Part shown: positions 25,023-32,278 of the stretch, piece after piece | How the letters are laid out: each line of letters starts with the position of its first letter | Numbering within the stretch: the first letter of the stretch is position 1 | From: SKZT01 sp964478625 | GTDB taxonomy: Bacteria; Desulfobacterota; Desulfobacteria; Desulfobacterales; SKZT01 | NCBI GenBank assembly: GCA_964478625.1 | Contig: CAYZJH010000003.1 | Coordinates: forward strand, 53,561-117,560 | Reading direction: 5' to 3' | DNA length: 64,000 nucleotides | The notes under the pieces: generated by a model | Seen by the model: the letters and a program-made list of their open reading frames with translations, nothing else | The model's database searches: none | What the model was told of the DNA's origin: nothing | Made by a program: the position numbers and the translations under genes

Positions 25023-26528
25023 TCATTTTAATTCCGAATTCTCAGATGGAATTTTAAAGTTTTTTCCCATTGCCGGTATCCTGATGGTAACGGCAAATCC
25101 TTTGGGTTTCAAATTTTTTGCACTTACAGATCCATTGCATGTCGTCACACAGGTTTTGACAATTGCCAGTCCTAGGCCCACACCTCCGCTTTCCCTTTTT
25201 CGGGAAGGTTCGGGCCGGTAAAACGGTTCAAAAAGTTTGTCCAGCAAGTGCTCGGGCACGCCAGGACCCGAGTCGATTACTTTAACCACGATTTCGTTTT
25301 CTTCTTTCATTGCCTTGACAGTTACAGGGCCTAAATGACCAGCAAACCTAATGGCATTTCTAAGAAGGTTCGCCAGAGCCCGGGTAAGCAATTCAGGGAC
25401 AACGATTACCGTCAATCCCTGAGGCACATCGATAATCATTTCAAGGCCGGGACGGGTTTCGCGATCTACTGCTTTTTGAACGATTTTTAATAAATCTGCC
25501 GGTAAAAGTTTTACCTCCTGGGGCATCATTTCTGCTCTTGAAAAGGAAAGCAACTCATTGACCAGGTTTGACATGTGTAAAACATCTTCCATAACATCTT
25601 TGATACGGTCACGGTTGTTTTCATCAGCTATTTGCTCAAGAATTTCTAATCCCAACTGAATCCTCGCAATGGGTGATCCCAGTTCATGGGCCACATCCCC
25701 CAAAAAACGCTTTTGACCATTGACATATCCAGAAAGTTGGGATGTCATATGATTGATCGCGCGGGCTAAGCGACCGATTTCATCAGATCCGGGTTCGTTA
25801 ATTTTTACATCAAAATTTCCCCTTGCAATTTTTTCGGCAGCATGCGTCATACGCTCCAATGGTTTTGTAATTCGCCTTACAAAAGGTATCCATAAGATGA
25901 CCGAAAGAACGACAACCAGAATGCTGGCAAAAATCCAGGGTTGGGGGTCAAAGAAAAAGCCGTTTCCGGTTATTGAATCAGACACTGCGAGAAGCATTGC
26001 CGGCTTGGGTGGGATTCCCGGGCCGAGATAAACAGGAATGATGATTCCCGCCCAATATTTTGTCGGATTTTGAGTGCGGATCATTAATCTTGGGACTGAA
26101 CGACCGGTGAAATGAGTACCGCGACTTTGGGCACCTTCGGAATATTGACGTGACCTTCGAAAAAATTTACCCGGGCTTTCCCTGAAAATGCCCATGTCCT
26201 CGACAGCCATCATCACTTTGGAAGGAACCGGAGTTTCTTTGGTCGATATGATGTTTTCCGGGCTCAAGATCAATGCGAAATCTATCTGATAAATTTCAGA
26301 ATAACGTGATAAAATATTGGGCCATTTATCATCAGGGGTTTCTCTCAGCTCATGGGAAATAATTCTTCCTGCAATTCGCATCCGATCAGTAGCCTGGCGG
26401 CTCCAAAAGCCTTCCAAATCAACCTGCGACTGGACAACAAAAAAAAATCCAAGAACCACCGCCACCAGGGCCAGACTCAGAAAAAACCAAACAAGAATTT
26501 TGGTAAATAAAGTCGAAAAAGGTTTCAT
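25023..26528 (-). CDS. Sensor histidine kinase, CpxA-like
   Basis: A 501-residue membrane kinase. Two transmembrane segments (about 10-33 and 200-218) enclose a periplasmic sensor of about 165 residues. A HAMP domain follows (PFVRRITKPLERMTHAAEKI), then the phospho-acceptor box FLGDVAHELGSPIARIQLGL, the N box NLLRNAIRFAG, G1 DSGPGVPEHLLDKLFEPFYR and G2 GGVGLGLAIVK. The layout, and the Spy/CpxP-like gene divergent from the pair, point to an envelope-stress system. It overlaps the regulator stop by four bases. Confidence 0.9.
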   Translation of the reverse strand: MKPFSTLFTKILVWFFLSLALVAVVLGFFFVVQSQVDLEGFWSRQATDRMRIAGRIISHELRETPDDKWPNILSRYSEIYQIDFALILSPENIISTKETPVPSKVMMAVEDMGIFRESPGKFFRRSRQYSEGAQSRGTHFTGRSVPRLMIRTQNPTKYWAGIIIPVYLGPGIPPKPAMLLAVSDSITGNGFFFDPQPWIFASILVVVLSVILWIPFVRRITKPLERMTHAAEKIARGNFDVKINEPGSDEIGRLARAINHMTSQLSGYVNGQKRFLGDVAHELGSPIARIQLGLEILEQIADENNRDRIKDVMEDVLHMSNLVNELLSFSRAEMMPQEVKLLPADLLKIVQKAVDRETRPGLEMIIDVPQGLTVIVVPELLTRALANLLRNAIRFAGHLGPVTVKAMKEENEIVVKVIDSGPGVPEHLLDKLFEPFYRPEPSRKRESGGVGLGLAIVKTCVTTCNGSVSAKNLKPKGFAVTIRIPAMGKNFKIPSENSELK

Positions 26529-27256
26529 GGATTCGGGCCTTTCGGATCTATAAACATATACCCCACGGACCGCACCGTTTTAATGAAAGTGGGTTCTTTG
26601 GGGTTATCTCCTAATTTACGTCTCAGGGATGATATATGCACATCTACGGATCGGTCGAAGACTTCATATTCACGACCTGAAACAGCATCCAGAAGCTGAT
26701 CTCGCGTCAACACTCTTCCTGCCGCCTTGGCAAGGGATACTAAAAGATCAAATTCGATCGGGGTCAGCATCAGCGTATCTTCTTTTAACTGAGCGGTGCG
26801 TGATGAATGGTTGATTCTGAGATTGCCGACAATAATAGTACTTTCATCATTTAAATGTGATTCGGTCTTATGATAATATCGCCGTGTCACTGCTCTGAGG
26901 CGGGCCAGCAGTTCACGGGTTGAAAAGGTTTTAGGCAGATAATCGTCCGCTCCCATTTCCAATCCGACGATTCTATCGGTTTCATCACCCAGCGCGGTAA
27001 GCATCAGAACGGGGATGTCCGATTCTTTTCGAAGTTGTTTAAGCACCTCAAAACCATCCATTTCAGGAAGCATGACATCGAGGATAAGCACCTGAAAATG
27101 ACCCGAAAGTGCTTTTCTTAACCCAATGGTACCGGTATGGGCGGCCTCGACTTCAAAGCCCATCGGTCCTAAATAATCTTTGACCAGCCTGCAAAGTTTA
27201 ATATCATCATCGACAATCAATACTTTAATTTCAGAAGGTAGACTTTCCGGTCTCAT
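26525..27256 (-). CDS. Response regulator, OmpR/CpxR family
   Basis: A 243-residue receiver plus winged-helix DNA-binding protein. Phosphorylation Asp in LILDVMLPEMDGFEV, acidic pair VDDD near the N-terminus, Thr in LTALGD and Lys in YLPKTFS; the C-terminal OmpR-type domain ends RRKLGDNPKEPTFIKTVRSVGYMF. GGAGGA precedes the ATG. It is the first gene of the two-gene operon with the kinase, divergent from the Spy/CpxP-like gene whose promoter region holds TTTAC repeats. Confidence 0.93.
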   Translation of the reverse strand: MRPESLPSEIKVLIVDDDIKLCRLVKDYLGPMGFEVEAAHTGTIGLRKALSGHFQVLILDVMLPEMDGFEVLKQLRKESDIPVLMLTALGDETDRIVGLEMGADDYLPKTFSTRELLARLRAVTRRYYHKTESHLNDESTIIVGNLRINHSSRTAQLKEDTLMLTPIEFDLLVSLAKAAGRVLTRDQLLDAVSGREYEVFDRSVDVHISSLRRKLGDNPKEPTFIKTVRSVGYMFIDPKGPNP

Positions 27257-27343
27257 TGGAATGCTCCTCCATGGGTTCTCTAATGGATTTAACCCAGTTT
27301 TTACCTGATTGATAATTCCAAATTCATTGTCCTGGCAACCATA

Positions 27344-27392
27344 TTTACATAATCTTTACAATATTTTCCGGAATTCTACATAAATCCTTTAC
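27344..27392 (+). promoter_or_regulatory. TTTAC direct repeats, candidate CpxR-type operator
   Basis: TTTAC occurs at 27344-27348, 27355-27359 and 27388-27392, with TCTAC at 27375-27379. CpxR boxes are tandem GTAAA (TTTAC on the other strand) about one helical turn apart, so the first pair (11-base period) fits. The repeats lie between the regulator and the Spy/CpxP-like gene and could control both. Confidence 0.45.
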
Positions 27393-27470
27393 ATCAGCCT
27401 CTTATTTTATATTCAAAACTGAGGAAAAAATCCTCACAAACATTTATAGGAATATAAGGAGGTATGAAAC

Positions 27471-28025
27471 ATGATGACAACATCCATTAAAAAAAACATT
27501 CTAAGAGGTTCGATTTTTCTGTTGATTGGTATCTTTTTAATCCCGGCTATGGCTTCTGCATTCAGGCAGGGACCAGGAAAACCTGAAAGGGGGATCGGGA
27601 TGCCCATGAAAACGATGCAATGGTCGTCTTTCAAAATCTGGAATAATCCCAAACTGGTTGAAGACTTGGGGTTGAGTGATGACCAGATCAGTAAACTTAA
27701 GGATGCTGATTTCGCCATGAAAGAAAAACATATAGAACTGAGATCCCAGTTAAATCGGTTAAGTCTGGACATGGAAAGGGCCTTTGCGGAACAAGTGGTC
27801 AATGATTCCGAAGTGCTTGAACTGGCAAATAAAATGTCTGAAATCAGAAACCAATTGTTTATGGATCGTGTCGAAACCGGATTAAAAATGAAAAAGATTT
27901 TAACGGATGAGCAGTTTGAGAAGTTGGCGAGCATGCAGTTCAGGTCATGGGAAGATCGAAAAAGATTCGGAAAATATGAAAAAAGAGGCAGAGGTTACTG
28001 GCAAAAAGACATGATTCAGGAATAA
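27471..28025 (+). CDS. Periplasmic Spy/CpxP-family protein (heavy-metal sensor-like)
   Basis: A 184-residue exported helical protein. The signal peptide has a basic N-terminus, a hydrophobic core (GSIFLLIGIFLIPA) and a cleavage site near ASA-F at about residue 33. The mature part has LTxxQ-like motifs (LGLSDDQISKLKDA and ILTDEQFEKLASM) that define the Spy/CpxP/ZraP group, periplasmic chaperones or inhibitors of stress kinases. AAGGAGGT precedes the ATG. Divergence from the CpxRA-like operon supports a CpxP-type feedback role. The C-terminus is basic and aromatic (RKRFGKYEKRGRGYW). Confidence 0.85.
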   Translation: MMTTSIKKNILRGSIFLLIGIFLIPAMASAFRQGPGKPERGIGMPMKTMQWSSFKIWNNPKLVEDLGLSDDQISKLKDADFAMKEKHIELRSQLNRLSLDMERAFAEQVVNDSEVLELANKMSEIRNQLFMDRVETGLKMKKILTDEQFEKLASMQFRSWEDRKRFGKYEKRGRGYWQKDMIQE

Positions 28026-28032
28026 TGTTGTT

Positions 28033-28072
28033 AATCAACAGCGCGGCGACAGTTTTTCCCGCGCTGTTGATT
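28033..28072. terminator. Bidirectional 14-bp hairpin between convergent genes
   Basis: Perfect 14-base stem AATCAACAGCGCGG (28033-28046) / CCGCGCTGTTGATT (28059-28072) with a 12-base loop. It starts 8 bases after the Spy/CpxP-like stop and lies 64 bases from the stop of the convergent FGE-like gene. There is no long T-run, so termination may depend on the very stable stem alone. Confidence 0.65.
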
Positions 28073-28136
28073 TCTAAAATAGGTTTTGATCTGAATGTCC
28101 ACGGCTTGACGTTCGAATGTGATTGTGTGACAACGG

Positions 28137-29102
28137 TCAATCAGAATCAAGTGCCGGCTGATTTAGCAAAACCAGCCGAAATCCAAGGGCGGAGCCGAAA
28201 TATTGAGATGGAAATCCAAATCGTCGAGCACAGCGAACGCTCCAGGCGTCAGTATTCCATCCACCACCGCGAATGACGCGATCCGGACCTTTTGTGTCAT
28301 AAAATGGATTGTTTTTTTGGTGATAGTGATATGCGTTGTCAATAAAATAATCACAGCACCATTCCCAGACGTTTCCGCTCATGTCATACAACCCAAGACC
28401 ATTAGGCGACTTTTTACCGACCGGATTCGTGGAATTTCCGCTGTTCTCCTCACACCATGCCACATTATCAAAACGATTTGCGCCGGCAAACTTTTCATCG
28501 CGGCCGCCACTCCTTGCTGCATACTCCCACTGGGCTTCGGTGGGCAGAAGGAACCTATAACGTCTTTTGTTTGCTTCTGTCAGCCTTTGGATAAATGTCA
28601 TAACAGCTTCGAAAGAAACCCTTTCAACAGGACGATCATCACCTATAAATCGGGATGGATTTTCAGGCATCAAATTATTCCACTGTGCCTGAGTAACCTG
28701 GTATCTGCCGATATAAAAACTGTTGAGATGCACCTGGTGAAGCGGAAGTTCGTTTTCGAATCCATCTCCAAAAATATCTCCCATCATGAAATTGCCTTCA
28801 GGAACGAAAATAAACTCCATATGGGTGACGGGTTCTGTCAATACATTGCTTTCTTGGCTAGATTCCAAAGAATTACAGGATAAGCAGGTTCTGGTTTCGA
28901 AATTCAAGCGATTACCGCAAGAAGAGCAGAAAAGTTTTGTTTCACAAAAAGGACACCGTTTCCAATGTTCCTTGACCTTTTTGTTGCATCCCGGACAAAT
29001 CAGGAGCATCAGAGGATTTTCGCAAACCGGGCAGATTTTCCAGTTTTTTTCAACCGGCTCTCCGCATCGTGGACAACTGATTTTATTTTCGGATAAAGCC
29101 AT
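28137..29102 (-). CDS. Zinc-ribbon protein fused to FGE-sulfatase (SUMF1-like) domain
   Basis: A 321-residue protein. Residues about 1-75 hold four consecutive CxxC zinc-ribbon knuckles (SCPRCGEPVE; ICPVCENP; ICPGCNKKV; RCPFCETK; CSSCGNR). Residues about 90-320 are a formylglycine-generating-enzyme-like domain: MEFIFVPEGNFMMGD, PVERVSFEAVMTFIQRLTE, LPTEAQWEYAARSGG, GLYDMSGNVWEWCCDYF and RVIRGGGWNTDAWSVRCARR. The cysteine pair of true FGEs is not seen in that last segment, so sulfatase maturation is unlikely; such domains often serve other roles. A longer frame reaches 29114. Confidence 0.82.
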   Translation of the reverse strand: MALSENKISCPRCGEPVEKNWKICPVCENPLMLLICPGCNKKVKEHWKRCPFCETKLFCSSCGNRLNFETRTCLSCNSLESSQESNVLTEPVTHMEFIFVPEGNFMMGDIFGDGFENELPLHQVHLNSFYIGRYQVTQAQWNNLMPENPSRFIGDDRPVERVSFEAVMTFIQRLTEANKRRYRFLLPTEAQWEYAARSGGRDEKFAGANRFDNVAWCEENSGNSTNPVGKKSPNGLGLYDMSGNVWEWCCDYFIDNAYHYHQKNNPFYDTKGPDRVIRGGGWNTDAWSVRCARRFGFPSQYFGSALGFRLVLLNQPALDSD

Positions 29103-29311
29103 AAAAACGATCAAAGGTGATTGGTAATGGATTCACAAGCTAAAATCTCTGCATTTGGCTCATTTTCGCCATTAACATAGCATCGATATAAATTCAAGAA
29201 TTTATTCATCTGGAACGGTGTTCTTAACTGTCGGAATTTGGCTTGATAATTGTCTTTCATTCGTTTATTGAAGCTAAAGAAAAATTAAATGATCATACCA
29301 TATGGTATTCG

Positions 29312-29692
29312 ATGATAAAAAAGATTCTAAAAATATTGCTGATCAGCTTGATACACTTTGCTGTTGTTTTAACCATCACCCGGATCGGGTTATGGGTGAT
29401 CGAAGGGGGGATTCCCGAATCAGGGGTCAAGGCATTTTTATCCCCGATTTGTATATGGGTTACCCGAATATTGTATTTTCCTGTGGTTACTCTGTCACTT
29501 TTTCCCAGAAATCTTTTCCCCGGCGAAATGGTCTATGTTCCAATTGCGCTGAACAGTCTTGTTTGGGGAGTCTGTCTTTATGGTTTTTTCTATTTCTTCG
29601 GTATCCTACGACAACCGGTTTCACGGGTGAAAGCCAAAAGGAAACAGGATAACACAGCCCAGCCCAACATCAATCCAAAAGCGTACCGGTAA
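29312..29692 (+). CDS. Small integral membrane protein, unknown
   Basis: A 126-residue protein with about three hydrophobic helices (ILKILLISLIHFAVVLTITR; AFLSPICIWVTRILYFPVV; NSLVWGVCLYGFFYFFGIL). The frame is open from a TTG at 29243, but the ATG at 29312 fits the membrane topology better. Its last 34 codons overlap the end of the convergent MFS gene by 103 bases. The family is not recognised. Confidence 0.55.
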   Translation: MIKKILKILLISLIHFAVVLTITRIGLWVIEGGIPESGVKAFLSPICIWVTRILYFPVVTLSLFPRNLFPGEMVYVPIALNSLVWGVCLYGFFYFFGILRQPVSRVKAKRKQDNTAQPNINPKAYR

Positions 29693-30912
29693 GCTTCTAA
29701 ATCATAAATGCGAACTCCGTTATCCATCAAACCAGCCCAGTGCAGATCAAGTATCCACCCCATAGCGGGCTGCAATAGCATCGGTCCAAGCATAACTCCC
29801 ATATTGCATACCCCATAGACAGCACCGGCCGCGTTGACCGGTACAGATTCCTTGGCAAAGGCAAATCCGATAATCATGCCCCCCGAGGCCATACCAGTGA
29901 TGATGATCAGGACAATCAGCAGCCACAACGGGTGTCCCGGCATATATAGAATAAAAAACCATCCGACTGTTGCAATGATGTTGCCGAAAAGATAGAGGGG
30001 CTTCCGGCGTTGAATCCGATCGGAAAATGCGCCTAAAATCGGACCTCCCAAGGCCCATGACACCATAAGTGTCGACAGAAGCGCAGCGCTTAAGGAAGGA
30101 GAAAAGTGGTAATGGGTAGTAAAAAAAGGCATTCCCCAAAGCCCTGCAAATGCCAGTACGGGGCCAACAATACCCCCCGGGGCCAGTGTCAGGAGAAAGG
30201 TGTTTTTATGCTGGAAAACTTCTTTAAGTCCGTCTCCGATCGCTTTTTTTTCAGGGCTGTGCTGTAAATGATTTGTCCTGGCATAACTTTTAAAACCTTT
30301 CTCGGAGGGGTCATCTCTGACCACAACCCATATTGTGGCTGCAACAACCAGTGTAAAAGCTCCCGAAAATGTCATAACCGAACGCCATCCAAACCTGTCC
30401 ACCAGCAATCGCAACGGAACTCCCGCCCATACAGCTCCCACCACCCCGCAAAATAATGCAATACCTGTGACCATGGCAAACCGATTCGGAGCAAACCAAT
30501 GGGTGGAGAGCTTCAGCAACACGACCCAAGCGACGGCAACCGACCCGCCGATCAGAAGTCTGCCAAGGTTGGCCATTAAAACTGTAGGCGCCAGTGCAAA
30601 TAGAACAGACCCCACACCCGCTATGAGCGCCCCGGTTGTCAGAAGTTTACGAGGTCCCCAGTAATCCACAAGAATTCCCGTTGGGACCTGCATGACCACA
30701 TAGCTGTAAAAATAAAAAGCTGACAGATTGCCAAGGGCTGTTGCTCCCAAATTAAAATCGGTCATGAGTTGGTCGGTTATTACAGCCGGAGCCACACGCT
30801 GAAAAAAACCATAACAATAAAAGACCGCCCCGAGACCCCATACCAACCACGAAAGGGATGCTTTTGGATAAGCCTTATGATTTGAGTTTTTAATCAATGC
30901 GCTTATATTCAT
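29590..30912 (-). CDS. MFS transporter (last gene of the kamA operon)
   Basis: A 440-residue major facilitator with 12 predicted helices. The loop 2-3 motif is present (GILVDYWGPRKLLTTGAL) and the matching loop 8-9 copy is GAFSDRIQRRKPLYL. The N-terminus (AYPKASLSWLVWGLGAVFYC) and the QLMTDFNLGATALGNLSAFYFYSYVVMQ region recall the glycerol-3-phosphate / organophosphate / hexuronate-type subfamily, many of whose members move small anions. It overlaps the upstream MFS gene by 23 bases when started at the ATG at 30912 (frame open to 30939). The substrate is unknown; the context suggests the product of the kamA cluster. Confidence 0.85.
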   Translation of the reverse strand: MNISALIKNSNHKAYPKASLSWLVWGLGAVFYCYGFFQRVAPAVITDQLMTDFNLGATALGNLSAFYFYSYVVMQVPTGILVDYWGPRKLLTTGALIAGVGSVLFALAPTVLMANLGRLLIGGSVAVAWVVLLKLSTHWFAPNRFAMVTGIALFCGVVGAVWAGVPLRLLVDRFGWRSVMTFSGAFTLVVAATIWVVVRDDPSEKGFKSYARTNHLQHSPEKKAIGDGLKEVFQHKNTFLLTLAPGGIVGPVLAFAGLWGMPFFTTHYHFSPSLSAALLSTLMVSWALGGPILGAFSDRIQRRKPLYLFGNIIATVGWFFILYMPGHPLWLLIVLIIITGMASGGMIIGFAFAKESVPVNAAGAVYGVCNMGVMLGPMLLQPAMGWILDLHWAGLMDNGVRIYDLEAYRYAFGLMLGWAVLSCFLLAFTRETGCRRIPKK

Positions 30913-32272
30913 CAGAGTGTCTAAGCTTCCATGCCGCAAAAAGCAGCAAAGCCGCCAGGCTAAGCCCGAAATACCATGGAAACCAAACCATGGAATCCAT
31001 AAAAACGATATTTTTCAACGCATCCCCTTCAAGTTCAGGGTTTATCCTATGATTTTCATCCCTAAGAAAAGACAAGAGGATCGAGTAAAATATTCCGACC
31101 ATACCATATCCCAGATTAAAGGATAAACCCTTAAAGCTTAATACGGTTGCGCGCCGGTCCGAACTGGTTGCACGGTTCAGATAGTGACTGAGAAAAAAAC
31201 CGATAAAATACATGTTGCTGAATAGCAGCAAGGCAGGTACCAGGCCGAATATGGGAAAAAAGAAACACATACCGACCAAACCCGACGCGGTAAGTACTGC
31301 AATCAGGCACAGATTAAAAAAAGGCGTATGGTACTGGGCAAGACGGCGGGCGATCGATGGGATAAACAGACCCAGCATGGCCACGGCAGACCCGATAATA
31401 CCAAACATGGCTTCTGGAATTTCAATAATCCTGTAGTACTGGCTGCTCATGGTGATAATCATACGGATTACACTGTCAAAGACCAGTCCTATTAAGATTG
31501 CAATCAGGACAAAAGGAGTGTTCAATATCCATTTTCCTGTTTTAAAAGTCAGTTTAAGGGTATCGGCAATGGCATGGACACATTTTCCCTCCGGTTTACA
31601 TTCATCTTTAGTATCCGAGACCTCTTTCATCATCAGGGCAAAGATCAAGGTAAAAATGGCCGAAATAAGGGTTAAATAAACCGGAAATCGTAACGTGATA
31701 TCTTTTGTGATGGGAGTATCGATTCCAAACCATCCAGCTGCTTTTTTCATCAGGTTCGGATCATAGACCATTCCTCCCAATACCATTACAATAATGAACC
31801 CAATGGATTGGAAACGCATCTGCTTTTCCAATACGATACCCCAGTCTTTTATGTTTCCTTCTTTGGAGAGTGAATCGTAAGCAAGTGCTTCATCGGCGCC
31901 GCTAGCCGATGCTTCTGCCATACCGCTTAATATCCGGTTGACCAGAAAAAACAAAAATAACAAATCGATATTCTCACGGGGAGCAAAAGCCAGAAGTACC
32001 ATTTCAAAAACCATCAACACCCCTGTAAAAATGAGAAGATTCCGTCGTCCAAGTGTGTCGGCCAAGGCTCCGGAAGGTACCTCACAGATTACGATTGTCC
32101 CTGCCCATACAGCATTCAGGATCGCAAACTGCGATAAGGTCAGACCAAAATCCAGAAAAAAAATGGAAAAGACCGGATAATAAAATCTCGAATTAAAACA
32201 AACCCGAAAAGCAAGGAACAGGCGAATATTTCTGATGGCAAAAGGTGAAATCTTTTTTGACATGTGTTTCAT
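30890..32272 (-). CDS. MFS transporter (kamA operon)
   Basis: A 460-residue major facilitator, distinct from its neighbour. The loop 2-3 motif reads PSGALADTLGRRNLLIFTGV; about 12 helices are visible, with an internal polar stretch near residue 220 (KEVSDTKDECKPEGKCVHAI). It looks like the drug-efflux-like group of MFS proteins. It starts 6 bases after the GNAT-deacetylase fusion gene ends and overlaps the following MFS gene, so all are likely one transcript. ATG at 32263 is an alternative start. Confidence 0.85.
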   Translation of the reverse strand: MKHMSKKISPFAIRNIRLFLAFRVCFNSRFYYPVFSIFFLDFGLTLSQFAILNAVWAGTIVICEVPSGALADTLGRRNLLIFTGVLMVFEMVLLAFAPRENIDLLFLFFLVNRILSGMAEASASGADEALAYDSLSKEGNIKDWGIVLEKQMRFQSIGFIIVMVLGGMVYDPNLMKKAAGWFGIDTPITKDITLRFPVYLTLISAIFTLIFALMMKEVSDTKDECKPEGKCVHAIADTLKLTFKTGKWILNTPFVLIAILIGLVFDSVIRMIITMSSQYYRIIEIPEAMFGIIGSAVAMLGLFIPSIARRLAQYHTPFFNLCLIAVLTASGLVGMCFFFPIFGLVPALLLFSNMYFIGFFLSHYLNRATSSDRRATVLSFKGLSFNLGYGMVGIFYSILLSFLRDENHRINPELEGDALKNIVFMDSMVWFPWYFGLSLAALLLFAAWKLRHSDEYKRID

Positions 32273-32278
32273 CGGCGA

